NCBI RefSeq assembly: GCF_001984065.1
Contig: NZ_LYVP01000007.1
Coordinates: 53,448 to 117,447, forward strand
Reading direction: 5' to 3'
Origin: Pseudomonas sp. KK4
GTDB lineage: Bacteria > Pseudomonadota > Gammaproteobacteria > Pseudomonadales > Pseudomonadaceae
Length of the DNA: 64,000 bases
Of this stretch, positions 9,044 through 17,580 are shown in pieces. How positions within the stretch are numbered: position 1 is the first letter of the stretch; every line of letters begins with the position of its first letter. The notes below the pieces were generated by a model, which was given only the letters and a program-made list of their open reading frames with translations, did not search any database and had not been told where the DNA came from. The position numbers and the translations under genes are program-made.

Positions 9044-10789
9044 ATGGCTTGGTTTAAACGCAGTGATGCGACTGCGAAAGGTTTCGATTGGGCGGGGTTT
9101 CTCTGGCTGTTCCTGTTCTTCTGGTATTTCTCCGGCATCACCCAACTGCTGATTCAACTGACGGGCACTTCCGGTTTTTCCGGTTTCCGCCAGGCCTTCG
9201 TGATGAGTGCCCTCTGGCTTGCGCCAATGCTGCTGTTCCCGCGCCAGACTCGCTTGCTGTCCGCGCTGATCGGCGTGGTGCTATGGGCCTGCTCCATGGC
9301 CAGCCTGGGTTATTTCTTCATCTATCAGCAGGAATTCTCCCAGAGCGTCATCTTCATCATGTTCGAGTCGAACGTGTCCGAAGCCGGCGAATACATGACC
9401 CAGTACTTCGCCTGGTGGATGGTCGTGGCGTTCCTCGCCCACACGGTTTTCGCCTGGTTCCTCTGGACTCGCCTTCGACCGGTGTACCTGCCCCGTGTCC
9501 AGGCCCTGGTGGCGGCGACCGCCATCGTGGTGGCCGTGGTCGGTTACCCGCTGATCAAGCAGACCCTGCGCACCGGCAGCTTCGCCGAAGGCTTCGAGAA
9601 GTTCGAAACCCGCATCGAGCCTGCGGTGCCGTGGCAGATGGCCGTGGCCTATCACCGCTACCTGGATACCCTGGGCGGCATGCAGGACATGCTCGACAGC
9701 GCCAGCAAGATCCCGCCGCTGCATAACCTCAAGGACGCCGCGGCCAATCAGCCGGCGACCCTGGTGCTGGTGATCGGTGAATCGACCAACCGTCAGCGCA
9801 TGAGCCTCTACGGCTACCCGCGCCAGACCACCCCGGAACTGGACAAGCTCAAGGATCAACTGGCGGTCTTCGACAACGTCATCACGCCACGCCCCTACAC
9901 CATCGAGGCGTTGCAACAGGTGCTGACCTTCGCCGACGAAGACAACCCGGATCTGTACCTGTCGACCCCGTCGCTGGTCAGCATGATGAAACAGGCCGGT
10001 TACAAGACGTTCTGGATCACCAACCAGCAGACCATGACCAAGCGCAACACCATGCTCACGACCTTCTCCCAGCAGGCCGACGAGCAGGTGTACCTGAACA
10101 ACAACCGCAACCAGAACGCCGCCCAGTACGATGGCGATGTGATCGAGCCGTTCAACAAGGCCCTGGCCGACGCGGCGCCGCGCAAGCTGATCGTGGTGCA
10201 TCTGCTTGGCACCCACATGAGCTACCAGTACCGCTACCCGTCGACCTTCGACAAATTCCAGGATCGCGTCGGCGTACCGGCCGGAGTGCGTGACGATCAG
10301 TTGCCGACCTACAACAGCTACGACAACGCGGTGCTGTACAACGACTTCGTGGTCTCGAGCCTGATCAAGGACTACGCCAAAACCGATCCGAACGGCTTCC
10401 TGCTGTACCTGTCCGACCACGGCGAAGACGTTTTCGACTCCGCTGGCCATTCCACCCTGGGCCGCAACGAAAACAAACCCACCGCGCCGATGTACACCAT
10501 CCCGTTCATGGCCTGGGCCTCACCGAAATGGCGCGAAAATCACGACTGGAGCTTTGCCGGTGACCTGTCTCGTCCCTACAGCAGCTCGCATCTGATCCAT
10601 ACCTGGGCGGACCTGGCGGGCCTGAGCTTCGATGAACTCGATCGCAGCAAGAGCCTGATCAGCGACAGCTTCAAGCCTCGCCCACTGCTGATCGGCAACC
10701 CTTACGAGCGTGAGCAGCGGCCGCTGATCGACTTCAGTCTGATCAAGCCCAAGGCCAAGCCGGACACCGCCGGAGTCGTGACCAAGTAG
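9044..10789 (+). CDS. cptA: Phosphoethanolamine transferase CptA
   Basis: Inner-membrane enzyme with a periplasmic catalytic domain that transfers phosphoethanolamine from phosphatidylethanolamine to lipopolysaccharide (the core phosphate in the E. coli homologue). About five N-terminal membrane helices (residues 15-185) precede an alkaline-phosphatase-like sulfatase domain. The nucleophile Thr is in VIGESTNRQRMSLYGY (about residue 248). LLGTHMSYQYRYP and LSDHGEDVFDSAGHSTLG supply the zinc-binding and active-site residues. The 581-residue length matches CptA. Modification of this kind is linked to metal and cationic peptide tolerance. It appears monocistronic with a hairpin downstream. The exact acceptor site in this organism is unknown. 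Confidence 0.93.
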   Translation: MAWFKRSDATAKGFDWAGFLWLFLFFWYFSGITQLLIQLTGTSGFSGFRQAFVMSALWLAPMLLFPRQTRLLSALIGVVLWACSMASLGYFFIYQQEFSQSVIFIMFESNVSEAGEYMTQYFAWWMVVAFLAHTVFAWFLWTRLRPVYLPRVQALVAATAIVVAVVGYPLIKQTLRTGSFAEGFEKFETRIEPAVPWQMAVAYHRYLDTLGGMQDMLDSASKIPPLHNLKDAAANQPATLVLVIGESTNRQRMSLYGYPRQTTPELDKLKDQLAVFDNVITPRPYTIEALQQVLTFADEDNPDLYLSTPSLVSMMKQAGYKTFWITNQQTMTKRNTMLTTFSQQADEQVYLNNNRNQNAAQYDGDVIEPFNKALADAAPRKLIVVHLLGTHMSYQYRYPSTFDKFQDRVGVPAGVRDDQLPTYNSYDNAVLYNDFVVSSLIKDYAKTDPNGFLLYLSDHGEDVFDSAGHSTLGRNENKPTAPMYTIPFMAWASPKWRENHDWSFAGDLSRPYSSSHLIHTWADLAGLSFDELDRSKSLISDSFKPRPLLIGNPYEREQRPLIDFSLIKPKAKPDTAGVVTK

Positions 10790-10817
10790 GCGTGACCCAG
10801 TAACACTGCGCATAAAC

Positions 10818-10843
10818 GTGGGAGCGAAGCGGCTCGCTCCCAC
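10818..10843. repeat. Single REP-like hairpin after cptA
   Basis: GTGGGAGCGA, a six-base loop (AGCGGC), then TCGCTCCCAC form a perfect 10-bp stem 28 bases after the cptA stop. No T-run follows. It resembles a shortened REP and may protect the cptA mRNA 3' end. Confidence 0.7.
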
Positions 10844-10964
10844 AGCGTTCATGGCCATCAGATAGTCATTCCCATTTAACGGAATCGGCGGATAATAGCC
10901 CTTCGACATTGATCTTCTGGCTCATGGACGAATGGCACCCGCCCCTTCAAGTGGGAGGCACACC

Positions 10965-11180
10965 ATGAAATGCAGCACCCTGATCCTCGCCCTTCTCATG
11001 CTCTTCGGTTCCGCCAACGCCTTTGCCGAGCGCGGCTCCGAACGTATGAAGTACTACTACGAAACCCTGCGCTACAACCAGCAACTGGCCCTGGGCAACA
11101 TTGCCCAGACCCCGTCCCGTGAACTGCGGGTCCCCGACGATCAAACCGCACAAGTGACCGAGTCCTACAGACAGAAATGA
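10965..11180 (+). CDS. Small exported protein (71 aa)
   Basis: Begins MKCSTLILALLMLFGSANAFA, a clear Sec signal peptide with probable cleavage after ANAFA (residue 21). That leaves a mature, charged protein of about 50 residues with tyrosine-rich KYYYETLRYNQQLA. The start at 10965 is preferred over 10932 because it puts the signal peptide at the N-terminus and has GGGAGG just upstream. It is expected in the periplasm. No known domain is recognised. A strong intrinsic terminator follows, so it is transcribed on its own. Confidence 0.75.
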   Translation: MKCSTLILALLMLFGSANAFAERGSERMKYYYETLRYNQQLALGNIAQTPSRELRVPDDQTAQVTESYRQK

Positions 11181-11225
11181 TGGTTTCGCCTCTGACTGTT
11201 TGCTCTTGAGTCGGAGAACACCATT

Positions 11226-11251
11226 GGGCGTCCTGCAGGACGCCCTTTTTT
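11226..11251 (+). terminator. Intrinsic terminator
   Basis: GGGCGTCC, loop TGCA, GGACGCCC, then six T residues: a textbook rho-independent terminator 46 bases after the small exported protein. The T-run is on the + strand only. Confidence 0.93.
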
Positions 11252-11258
11252 GCGCGTA

Positions 11259-11756
11259 TCAGAGCGGTTTGATCCAGAACATCATCCGCCCGTGCGCCGG
11301 GTCGAACGCGCCCGGGGCGAAGCCAAACTTACTGTAGGACGCCTGCGCTACCGCGTTGCCTTCCAGTACCTCCAGGGTGATCTTGCAGCAGCCTCGCTGA
11401 CGGGCAATCTCCTCGACCTTGTGCAGCATCCGCTGGCTCAACCCCAAGCCGCGAAACTTCGGCACCACCGCCACATCGTGCACGTTGACCAGCGGCCTGC
11501 AGGCAAAGGTGGAGAAACCTTCAAAGCAATTGACCAGCCCGGCCGGTTCGCCCTCGACGAACGCCAGCACGCTGAAGGCATGGGGCCGTTTGGCCAGCTC
11601 GCCAGGCAACTGTTGCAAGACATCGACGGGCAAGGCGTGACCGCCACCCATCGGGTCCTGGGCGTAACTGTTGAGCACCAGGCCAATCGCCTCGGCGTGC
11701 AGCGCGTTGGTGTAGCTGGCTTGCAGTACAAGTATTTGCGCGCAATCCATTTCCAT
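11259..11756 (-). CDS. GNAT family N-acetyltransferase
   Basis: Predicted acetyl-CoA-dependent N-acyltransferase of 165 residues. The central VHDVAVVPKFRGLGLSQRML is the acetyl-CoA pyrophosphate-binding motif A of the GNAT fold, followed by a helix. The C-terminal ITLEVLEGNAVAQASYSKFGF is motif B with the usual Tyr near the cofactor. It ends next to the terminator of the convergent neighbour. The substrate cannot be read from the sequence and the context gives no hint. Confidence 0.85.
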   Translation of the reverse strand: MEMDCAQILVLQASYTNALHAEAIGLVLNSYAQDPMGGGHALPVDVLQQLPGELAKRPHAFSVLAFVEGEPAGLVNCFEGFSTFACRPLVNVHDVAVVPKFRGLGLSQRMLHKVEEIARQRGCCKITLEVLEGNAVAQASYSKFGFAPGAFDPAHGRMMFWIKPL

Positions 11757-11876
11757 CCTCGATCAGGTTCAAAAGCCCCGGAGCGAAATCGCCCTGGAAG
11801 GCTCTGGGACAATATATCGAGCGGCGGGAAAGCGAAAGCCAACCGTGCAGGCGCAATGCTTGATTGAAAGCGGGAT

Positions 11877-12995
11877 TCAGGCCTGAGCGAAACGCTCCAG
11901 TTGCATCTCCTGCAGGCGGCTGAGGGTGCGGCGAAACGGGAACTCAAGGTAGCCCTCGGTGTACAGCGAATCCATTGGCACCTGCGCCTCGAGGTACAGC
12001 GGCACTTTGCGGTCGTAGCATTCGTCCACCAGGGCAATGAAGCGTCGAACGCCGTCGTCATGCACCGACAGTTGCGGCAATTCACGGTCCCCCGCTTCTA
12101 CCCGCTGGGCGCCATCCTCCGTGCCCCTGGCGATCCGCCCTTCGCGCTTGCGCGCGCTCAGGTTGGGGACCTCACTCAACACAATCGCACTGTAGGTATC
12201 GCACAACGCCATGAAATCCATCGCGGCAAAGGGTTGCTCGCACAGGTCAGAGTAACGGCACCAGAGCACCGATTGACTCGCCTGGACCACCTCCAGCGAA
12301 CGGTAACCGACCTTCACCGGTTCGCGAGAAACCCTGTGCCCCGCCGTCAGCAGCTTGAACACGTCATCCAGTGCGCTCGGCTGCCCAGGCGCCGTCACCC
12401 AATAGCGCTGCAAACCCTGACCCGGATGCAACCGATGATCCTCGCCGCCATCCACCGCGATCACCTGCATGTGCTGCTTGATGGCGGTGATGGCAGGCAC
12501 AAAACGGTCGCGGTTGAAGCCGCCGGCGTACAGCTGATCGGGCGGCAGGTTGGAGGTGCAGACCACCACCACGCCCTGTTCGAACATGACCTGGAACAGC
12601 CGCCCGAGAATGATCGCGTCGCCGATGTCATTGACGAACAACTCGTCGAAGCACAGCACCCGCACTTCGTCACTGAGCTCACGGGCCAGTGCCTTGAGGG
12701 GGTCGGCCGTGCCGGTCAGTTGAAAGGAACGCTGGTGCACCCAGCCCATGAAATGGTGGAAGTGCTGGCGCCGGGCCGGAACCCGCAGATGTTGGTAGAA
12801 CTGGTCCATCAACCAGGTCTTGCCGCGCCCCACGGGCCCCCAGAGGTACACGCCCGTGATGGGTTTGCGGCCCTCATGCAGTGCCTCATGGCATTTTTGC
12901 AACGCCCACACGGCGTGTTCCTGGGCTTCGTCCTGGACGAAACCCTTTTGTTCGATGGCGTTCTGCCAGGCGCTGAGGGGAGAGTCGACATTCAT
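11877..12995 (-). CDS. ZapE/AFG1-like AAA+ ATPase
   Basis: Cytoplasmic P-loop ATPase of the ZapE (AFG1) family, whose E. coli member binds the Z-ring during division. It is 372 residues from the ATG at 12995. Walker A is GPVGRGKT at 53-60. Walker B is VRVLCFDELFVNDIGDA, followed by CTSNLPPDQLYAGGFNRDRF (sensor region). Between VPNLSA and DDGVRRFIALVDE there is a charged stretch of roughly 30 residues that I do not remember from the E. coli protein. Pseudomonads often have a second ZapE near rplM/rpsI; this one stands alone, so it may be a paralogue with a different task. Confidence 0.82.
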   Translation of the reverse strand: MNVDSPLSAWQNAIEQKGFVQDEAQEHAVWALQKCHEALHEGRKPITGVYLWGPVGRGKTWLMDQFYQHLRVPARRQHFHHFMGWVHQRSFQLTGTADPLKALARELSDEVRVLCFDELFVNDIGDAIILGRLFQVMFEQGVVVVCTSNLPPDQLYAGGFNRDRFVPAITAIKQHMQVIAVDGGEDHRLHPGQGLQRYWVTAPGQPSALDDVFKLLTAGHRVSREPVKVGYRSLEVVQASQSVLWCRYSDLCEQPFAAMDFMALCDTYSAIVLSEVPNLSARKREGRIARGTEDGAQRVEAGDRELPQLSVHDDGVRRFIALVDECYDRKVPLYLEAQVPMDSLYTEGYLEFPFRRTLSRLQEMQLERFAQA

Positions 12996-13038
12996 GGGCG
13001 GCAGTATAGCCCGCTCCACCGAATCCTCACGAAGTCAC

Positions 13039-13080
13039 TTGACTGCATAAATGACTGACATCATATTTAATACATGTCAT
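13039..13080 (+). promoter_or_regulatory. Candidate promoter/operator of the aldo/keto reductase
   Basis: TTGACT (13039-13044) with CATATT 17 bases later is a plausible sigma-70 promoter. Overlapping it is an inverted repeat, TGACAT (13056-13061) and ATGTCA (13074-13079), separated by 12 AT-rich bases. Its position over the -10 suggests a repressor site. No regulator gene is adjacent. Confidence 0.4.
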
Positions 13081-13123
13081 CAAAAATCTATTAAACCCAG
13101 CGCTTCCCATCAGGAGTCATCCC

Positions 13124-14176
13124 ATGCACTACAAAGTCTTCGGTCGTAAAACCGGCCTGCGGGTTTCCGAACTGGCATTGGGCGCCGGTAACTTCGGCAC
13201 CGGTTGGGGCCATGGCGCCGAACGTGACGAGGCCAGGCGCATTTTCGATGGCTACCTGGAGGCTGGCGGCAACTTCATCGACACCGCCAACGGCTACCAG
13301 GGTGGCCAATCGGAAGCCATGCTCAGCGAGTTCATCGCCGCCGAACGCGATCGCCTGGTCATCGCCACCAAGTACACCTTGGGCACCACCCCGGCCGCCG
13401 GCGTTTCCCACACCGGCAACAACCGAAAGAACATGGTGCGGGCTGTCGAAGAGAGCCTGAAACGCCTGAACACCGATCACATCGATCTGTTCTATGCACA
13501 CATGAGCGATGGCGTAACGCCGATGGAAGAGATCCTGCGTGGTTTCGATGATCTGGTGCGTGCCGGCAAGATCCATTACGGCGGGCTGTCGAACTTCCCG
13601 GCGTGGCGAATCGCTCGCGCTGATCTGTTGGCCGAAGTGCGCAGCTTTGCGCCGATTGCCGCGATCCAGGTCGAGTACAGCCTGGCCGAGCGCACCGCCG
13701 AACGCGAGCAATTGCCGATGGCCGAGGCCCTGGGCCTGGCTGCGACCCTCTGGTCGCCGCTGGGGGGTGGCTTCCTCACCGGCAAGTACCGCACCAGCGA
13801 GGGCGACAACCGCGCCAACAAACTCGGGGTATTGATCCATTCCGAGAAAAGCGCCCGTGAATCCGCTCTGATCGACACCCTGCTGGCGGTCGCCGAAGAG
13901 TCAGGGGCCAGCCCGACCCACGTGGCCATTGCCTGGTTGCGCGAACAGGCCAAACGCTCGACCACCGCGCTGATTCCGATTCTCGGCTCGCGCACCCGTG
14001 AACAGCTCGACGCCACCCTGGGCGCGTTGAATGTGCAATTGACTGAAGACCAACTGACGCGCCTGGATGGCGTCAGCGAGATGGCCAAAGGAGTGCCCCA
14101 TGAATCGATCAGCGGGTCTGTCGCGCGGTTCAGCGGTGGTGTGACGCTGGATCTGCCAAAGATCCCGGTGGCCTGA
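13124..14176 (+). CDS. Aldo/keto reductase
   Basis: NADPH-dependent TIM-barrel oxidoreductase of 350 residues. The AKR tetrad residues are in place: Asp and Tyr in FIDTANGYQGGQSE, Lys in LVIATKYTLG and His in LFYAHMSDG. The C-terminal cofactor region IPILGSRTREQLDATLGAL is normal. Overall it resembles the YghZ/aryl-alcohol dehydrogenase-like branch. It is flanked by a possible operator upstream and a REPIN downstream, and it forms no operon. The physiological carbonyl substrate is unknown. Confidence 0.9.
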   Translation: MHYKVFGRKTGLRVSELALGAGNFGTGWGHGAERDEARRIFDGYLEAGGNFIDTANGYQGGQSEAMLSEFIAAERDRLVIATKYTLGTTPAAGVSHTGNNRKNMVRAVEESLKRLNTDHIDLFYAHMSDGVTPMEEILRGFDDLVRAGKIHYGGLSNFPAWRIARADLLAEVRSFAPIAAIQVEYSLAERTAEREQLPMAEALGLAATLWSPLGGGFLTGKYRTSEGDNRANKLGVLIHSEKSARESALIDTLLAVAEESGASPTHVAIAWLREQAKRSTTALIPILGSRTREQLDATLGALNVQLTEDQLTRLDGVSEMAKGVPHESISGSVARFSGGVTLDLPKIPVA

Positions 14177-14188
14177 CGCCAATCAAAT

Positions 14189-14275
14189 GTGGGAGCGGGC
14201 TTGCGCGCGAAATCGGTGTGCCAGGCAATGCCATGTTGACTGACACACCGCCTTCGCGAGCAAGCCCGCTCCCAC
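14189..14275. repeat. REPIN
   Basis: Inverted REP pair (GTGGGAGCGGGCTTGCGCGC and TTCGCGAGCAAGCCCGCTCC) around an inner segment with GTTGACTGACACACCG. It lies between the convergent aldo/keto reductase and agmatinase genes. Confidence 0.85.
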
Positions 14276-14289
14276 GTTGGTTTTGCGTA

Positions 14290-15249
14290 CTAGCAGTCGA
14301 CCTTGTGCCTGGCCGCATACAGGCACAGCATCTCCATCGCCAGCGTCGCTGCGGCCAGTGACGTAATCTCCGCGCTGTCATAGGCCGGCGCCACTTCCAC
14401 CACGTCCATGCCCACCAGGTTGATCCCGCGCAGCCCGCCGAGGATCTCCAGCGCCTGCACCGTACTCAGCCCGCCGCACACCGGGGTACCGGTGCCCGGC
14501 GCATAAGCCGGATCCAGGCAATCGATGTCGAAGGTCAGGTACACCGGGTTGTCGCCCACCCGCGCCCGAATCGCCTCGACAATCGCATCCACCCCCCGTC
14601 GATGCACTTGCCGCGCATCCAGCACCTCGAACCCCTGATGATCATCATTGGTGGTGCGCAAGCCGATCTGCACCGAACGCGACGGATCCACCAGACCCTC
14701 TTTGGCCGCATGCCAGAACATGGTGCCGTGGTCGATGCGCTTGCCCTCCTCGTCCGGCCAGGTGTCGCTGTGGGCGTCGAAGTGGATCAGCGACAACGGG
14801 CCATGCTTGCGCGCGTGGGCCTTGAGCAGCGGATAGGTGATGAAGTGATCGCCACCGAAGGTCAGCATCGCGCTACCGGCGCCCAGGATATGGTCGGCGT
14901 GGGCTTCGATGGCTTCCGGGGTCGACTGGGGTGAGCCGTAGTCGAAGTCGCAATCACCGAAGTCCACCACCGCCAGATGATCGAACGGGTCGAAGGTCCA
15001 GGGCCAGTGGCGTTCCCAGGCGATCCCGGCGGACGCGGCGCGAATGCCCCGCGGTCCGAAGCGCGCGCCGGGGCGGTTGCTGGTGGCGGTGTCGAACGGC
15101 ACACCGCTGACGGCCACATCGACACCACGCAAGTCGCGGCTGTAGCGACGGCGCATGAAGCTGGTGATGCCGGCGTAGGTGCTTTCGGCGGCGGTGCCAT
15201 ACAGGCTGTCGCGGGTCATGGCCTGGTCGTTTTGCATCGGGACGTCCAT
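14290..15249 (-). CDS. speB: Agmatinase (ureohydrolase)
   Basis: Mn2+-dependent ureohydrolase that would cleave agmatine to putrescine and urea. It is 319 residues with all metal-binding motifs: GGDH (132-135), DAHSD (158-162) and DIDCLD (241-246). The C-terminal half (VYLTFDIDCLDPAYAPGTGTP, then VGMDVVEVAPAYD) is very close to E. coli SpeB as I remember it. AAGGA lies upstream of the ATG at 15249. Pseudomonads also have related guanidinobutyrase and guanidinopropionase, so the exact guanidino substrate needs an assay. It is 13 bases downstream of a polyamine-binding protein gene, which supports a role in agmatine/putrescine use. Confidence 0.88.
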   Translation of the reverse strand: MDVPMQNDQAMTRDSLYGTAAESTYAGITSFMRRRYSRDLRGVDVAVSGVPFDTATSNRPGARFGPRGIRAASAGIAWERHWPWTFDPFDHLAVVDFGDCDFDYGSPQSTPEAIEAHADHILGAGSAMLTFGGDHFITYPLLKAHARKHGPLSLIHFDAHSDTWPDEEGKRIDHGTMFWHAAKEGLVDPSRSVQIGLRTTNDDHQGFEVLDARQVHRRGVDAIVEAIRARVGDNPVYLTFDIDCLDPAYAPGTGTPVCGGLSTVQALEILGGLRGINLVGMDVVEVAPAYDSAEITSLAAATLAMEMLCLYAARHKVDC

Positions 15250-15262
15250 CTCGTGTTCCTTA

Positions 15263-16354
15263 TTATTGGCGGCTACGGAAAGCGGTCCACACCCGGGTGC
15301 GCTGGCGCATGTCCTTGAGGCTCATGCTGCGGTCGGCATACAGCAGGTCGCGTACGTCAGCGGGCGGATAAATGTCCGGATCAGTGCGCACCGCTTCATC
15401 CACCAAAGGCGTCGCGGCCTGGTTGGCGGTGGCGAAAAACAGGGTGTTGGTCAGCGCGGCGACCGATTCGGGGCGCAACATGAACTCGATGAATTTACGC
15501 GCAGCTTCCGGGTGCGGCGCATCCTTGGGGATCGCCAAGTTGTCCTGCCACACCAGGGTGCCTTCCTTGGGAATCCGGTAGGCGATTTCATAGGGTTTGT
15601 TGGCCTTGCGCGCCTGATCGGCGGCCATGCTGGCGTCGCCGTTGTAGGCCAGCGCCAGGCACACGCTGCCGTTGGCCAGGTCATTGATCTGCCGGCCACT
15701 GGCGACGTACAGCACCGAAGGCTGAAGCTGATGCAACAGCGTCTGGGCGGCATCGAGATCAGCCTTGTTGGTGCTGTAGGGATCCTTGCCCAGATAGTGC
15801 AAGGCCAGGCCGATCACTTCCTGGGGCGAATCGATGATCGCGATGCCGCAGTCCTTGAGCTTGCTGGCGTATTCGGGTTTGAACAGCAGGTCCAGGCTGT
15901 TGAGTGGCACGTCCGGCAGGCGTTTGTTCACCGCTTCAACGTTCATCCCCAGGCCCAGGGTGCCCCAGGTGTAGGGCACGCCGTATTGATTGCCGGGGTC
16001 CACCGCCGCCAGTTTCTCCAGCAGGTCCGGGTCGAGGTTGACGTAGCCCTTGAGGCCTTCGTGGGGAATGGCTTTCAGGGCGCCGGCCGCCAGGCCACGG
16101 GCCAGCACGCTGGATGAAGGCACCACCACGTCATAGCCGCTGCCACCGGTGAGCAGTTTGGTCTCCAGCACCTCCGGCGCGTCGAAGGTGTCGTAGCGCA
16201 CATGGATGCCGGTTTCCTGCTCGAAGCGTTGCAAGGTTTGCGGCGCGACGTAATCGGCCCAACTGTAGAGATTGAGCGTTTGCTCCTCGGCCTGGGCCGC
16301 GGCGGCCATGGCAAGAAACAGCGCGGGGACACACAACTTGAATGCGGGAGCCAT
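15263..16354 (-). CDS. Polyamine ABC transporter periplasmic binding protein (PotF/SpuD type)
   Basis: Periplasmic solute-binding protein of 363 residues. The start at 16354 gives a clean signal peptide (MAPAFKLCVPALFLAMAAAAQA); a longer frame to 16405 would bury it. The mature N-terminus EQTLNLYSWADYVAPQTLQRFEQ is the PotD/PotF signature. Later come YDVVVPSSSVLARG, VPYTWGTLGLGMN and LALAYNGDASMAADQA, typical of the polyamine site. No permease or ATPase genes are adjacent, so it either serves a transporter encoded elsewhere or acts as a sensor partner. It is co-directional with speB and divergent from a LysR gene. Confidence 0.88.
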   Translation of the reverse strand: MAPAFKLCVPALFLAMAAAAQAEEQTLNLYSWADYVAPQTLQRFEQETGIHVRYDTFDAPEVLETKLLTGGSGYDVVVPSSSVLARGLAAGALKAIPHEGLKGYVNLDPDLLEKLAAVDPGNQYGVPYTWGTLGLGMNVEAVNKRLPDVPLNSLDLLFKPEYASKLKDCGIAIIDSPQEVIGLALHYLGKDPYSTNKADLDAAQTLLHQLQPSVLYVASGRQINDLANGSVCLALAYNGDASMAADQARKANKPYEIAYRIPKEGTLVWQDNLAIPKDAPHPEAARKFIEFMLRPESVAALTNTLFFATANQAATPLVDEAVRTDPDIYPPADVRDLLYADRSMSLKDMRQRTRVWTAFRSRQ

Positions 16355-16415
16355 GACGAACACCTGACCAGAGGAAGTGGTTGCAGGATGCGCCGTCGGA
16401 TACATTGGTGAAATA

Positions 16416-16433
16416 TCAAGTTAATTAACCTGA
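16416..16433. promoter_or_regulatory. Near-perfect 18-bp palindrome, candidate LysR operator
   Basis: TCA-A-GTTAATTAAC-C-TGA (16416-16433) has a perfect 10-bp core at 16420-16429. It lies in the 101-base gap between the divergent polyamine-binding protein and LysR genes, the usual place for a LysR-type regulator to bind and control both directions. Confidence 0.5.
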
Positions 16434-16455
16434 CATTAGCCAGGAGTAATGTTTC

Positions 16456-17346
16456 ATGCTCGGTCAATTCCACGATCTGGACCTGCAGCTGCTGCGCCTG
16501 TTCGTCAGCGTGGTGGAGTGCGGCGGCTTCAGCGCGGCCCAGGGCGAACTGGGCCTGAGCCAGTCGAGCATCAGCCAGCAAATGGCCAGGCTGGAAACCC
16601 GCCTCGGTTATCGGTTGTGCAGCCGTGGCAAGGGTGGGTTCAAGGTCACGCCCAAGGGCGAGCAGTTGCTCAGTGCCACCCGTGGGTTGTTCGAGTCCAT
16701 CGAAGCGTTCCGCCATCAATCCAACGGCGTGGCCGGGCGTTTGATCGGCGAGGTGCGCCTGGGGTTGTCCGAAGCGTTGGACCAATCGGTGCTGCAACGG
16801 GTGGCCGAGGCGATCCGGCGCTTTCGTGAGCGGGACCAGTCGGTGCGCATCGAACTGATGAGCGCCATGCCCGGGGAAATGGAGCGCTTGCTGCTGCAAC
16901 AGCGGCTGGACCTGGCCATCGGCTATTTTTCCCTGGCACAAAGTGCCTTTGACTATCGCCCATTGTTCAGCGAAACCCAGCACCTGTACTGCGCGGCGGG
17001 CCATCCGCTGTTCGACGACGCTGCGGATGACCAGGCCCTGCAAGCCTGCGATCGGGTCGATCACCCTTATCGGTTTCTGCGCAACGACGAGCCCTTCCAG
17101 GGGGATTTGTGTTCGGCGCGTTCCGAGCAGGTCGAGGGGACGCTGGCCTTTATTCTGTCCGGCAAGCACGTCGGTTACCTGCCCGACCACTTCGCCCGCA
17201 GTTGGGAGGACAAGGGCCTGCTGCGAGTGGTGCGCCGCGCAGGGATGAGCTTCGACGTGGCGTTTCACCTGGCCCGGCATCGGGCGCAGGTGCCGGGGGA
17301 TGCGCAGAAGGCATTCGAAGAGGATTTGTTGGCGGCATTCTCCTGA
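16456..17346 (+). CDS. LysR-type transcriptional regulator
   Basis: DNA-binding regulator of 296 residues. The N-terminal winged helix (about 8-66) includes LRLFVSVVECGGFSAAQGELGLSQSSISQQMARLETRLG with the recognition helix. The remainder is the periplasmic-binding-like effector domain. Because it is divergent from the polyamine-binding protein and speB genes and a palindrome lies between them, it probably controls that pair in response to a polyamine or guanidino compound. That is inference from context. It is followed by a repeat element and then the NCS2 permease gene. Confidence 0.9.
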   Translation: MLGQFHDLDLQLLRLFVSVVECGGFSAAQGELGLSQSSISQQMARLETRLGYRLCSRGKGGFKVTPKGEQLLSATRGLFESIEAFRHQSNGVAGRLIGEVRLGLSEALDQSVLQRVAEAIRRFRERDQSVRIELMSAMPGEMERLLLQQRLDLAIGYFSLAQSAFDYRPLFSETQHLYCAAGHPLFDDAADDQALQACDRVDHPYRFLRNDEPFQGDLCSARSEQVEGTLAFILSGKHVGYLPDHFARSWEDKGLLRVVRRAGMSFDVAFHLARHRAQVPGDAQKAFEEDLLAAFS

Positions 17347-17349
17347 CCC

Positions 17350-17479
17350 GTGGCAGGGAGCTTGCTCCCGCCGGGGTGCGCAGCGCCCCCAAAACCAGAC
17401 GACACGGTTTACCTGATGCTCCGCGTGCAATGAATTGGCGGCTGCTGCGCAGCCGAGCGGGAGCAAGCTCCCTCGCCAC
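17350..17479. repeat. Inverted repeat pair of a second REP family
   Basis: GTGGCAGGGAGCTTGCTCCC at the left and GGGAGCAAGCTCCCTCGCCAC at the right face each other over about 90 bases containing further short palindromes. The arm sequence differs from the common GTGGGAGCGGGCTTGC type, so this is another REP class. It starts 4 bases after the LysR stop. Confidence 0.75.
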
Positions 17480-17580
17480 AACAGCGGTGTCGCCGCCAGC
17501 CCTTCTGTTGCCCTCGCCTTCAGCTGCTGGCATCCTGCGCCTCCATTTTCTGACCCGGCCCCGCCTCCCGGCACGTATCC

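Noticed and set aside
14189..14275. REPIN hairpins as intrinsic terminators
   Set aside because: No T-runs follow the stems. They may stop or protect transcripts in other ways but were listed as repeats.
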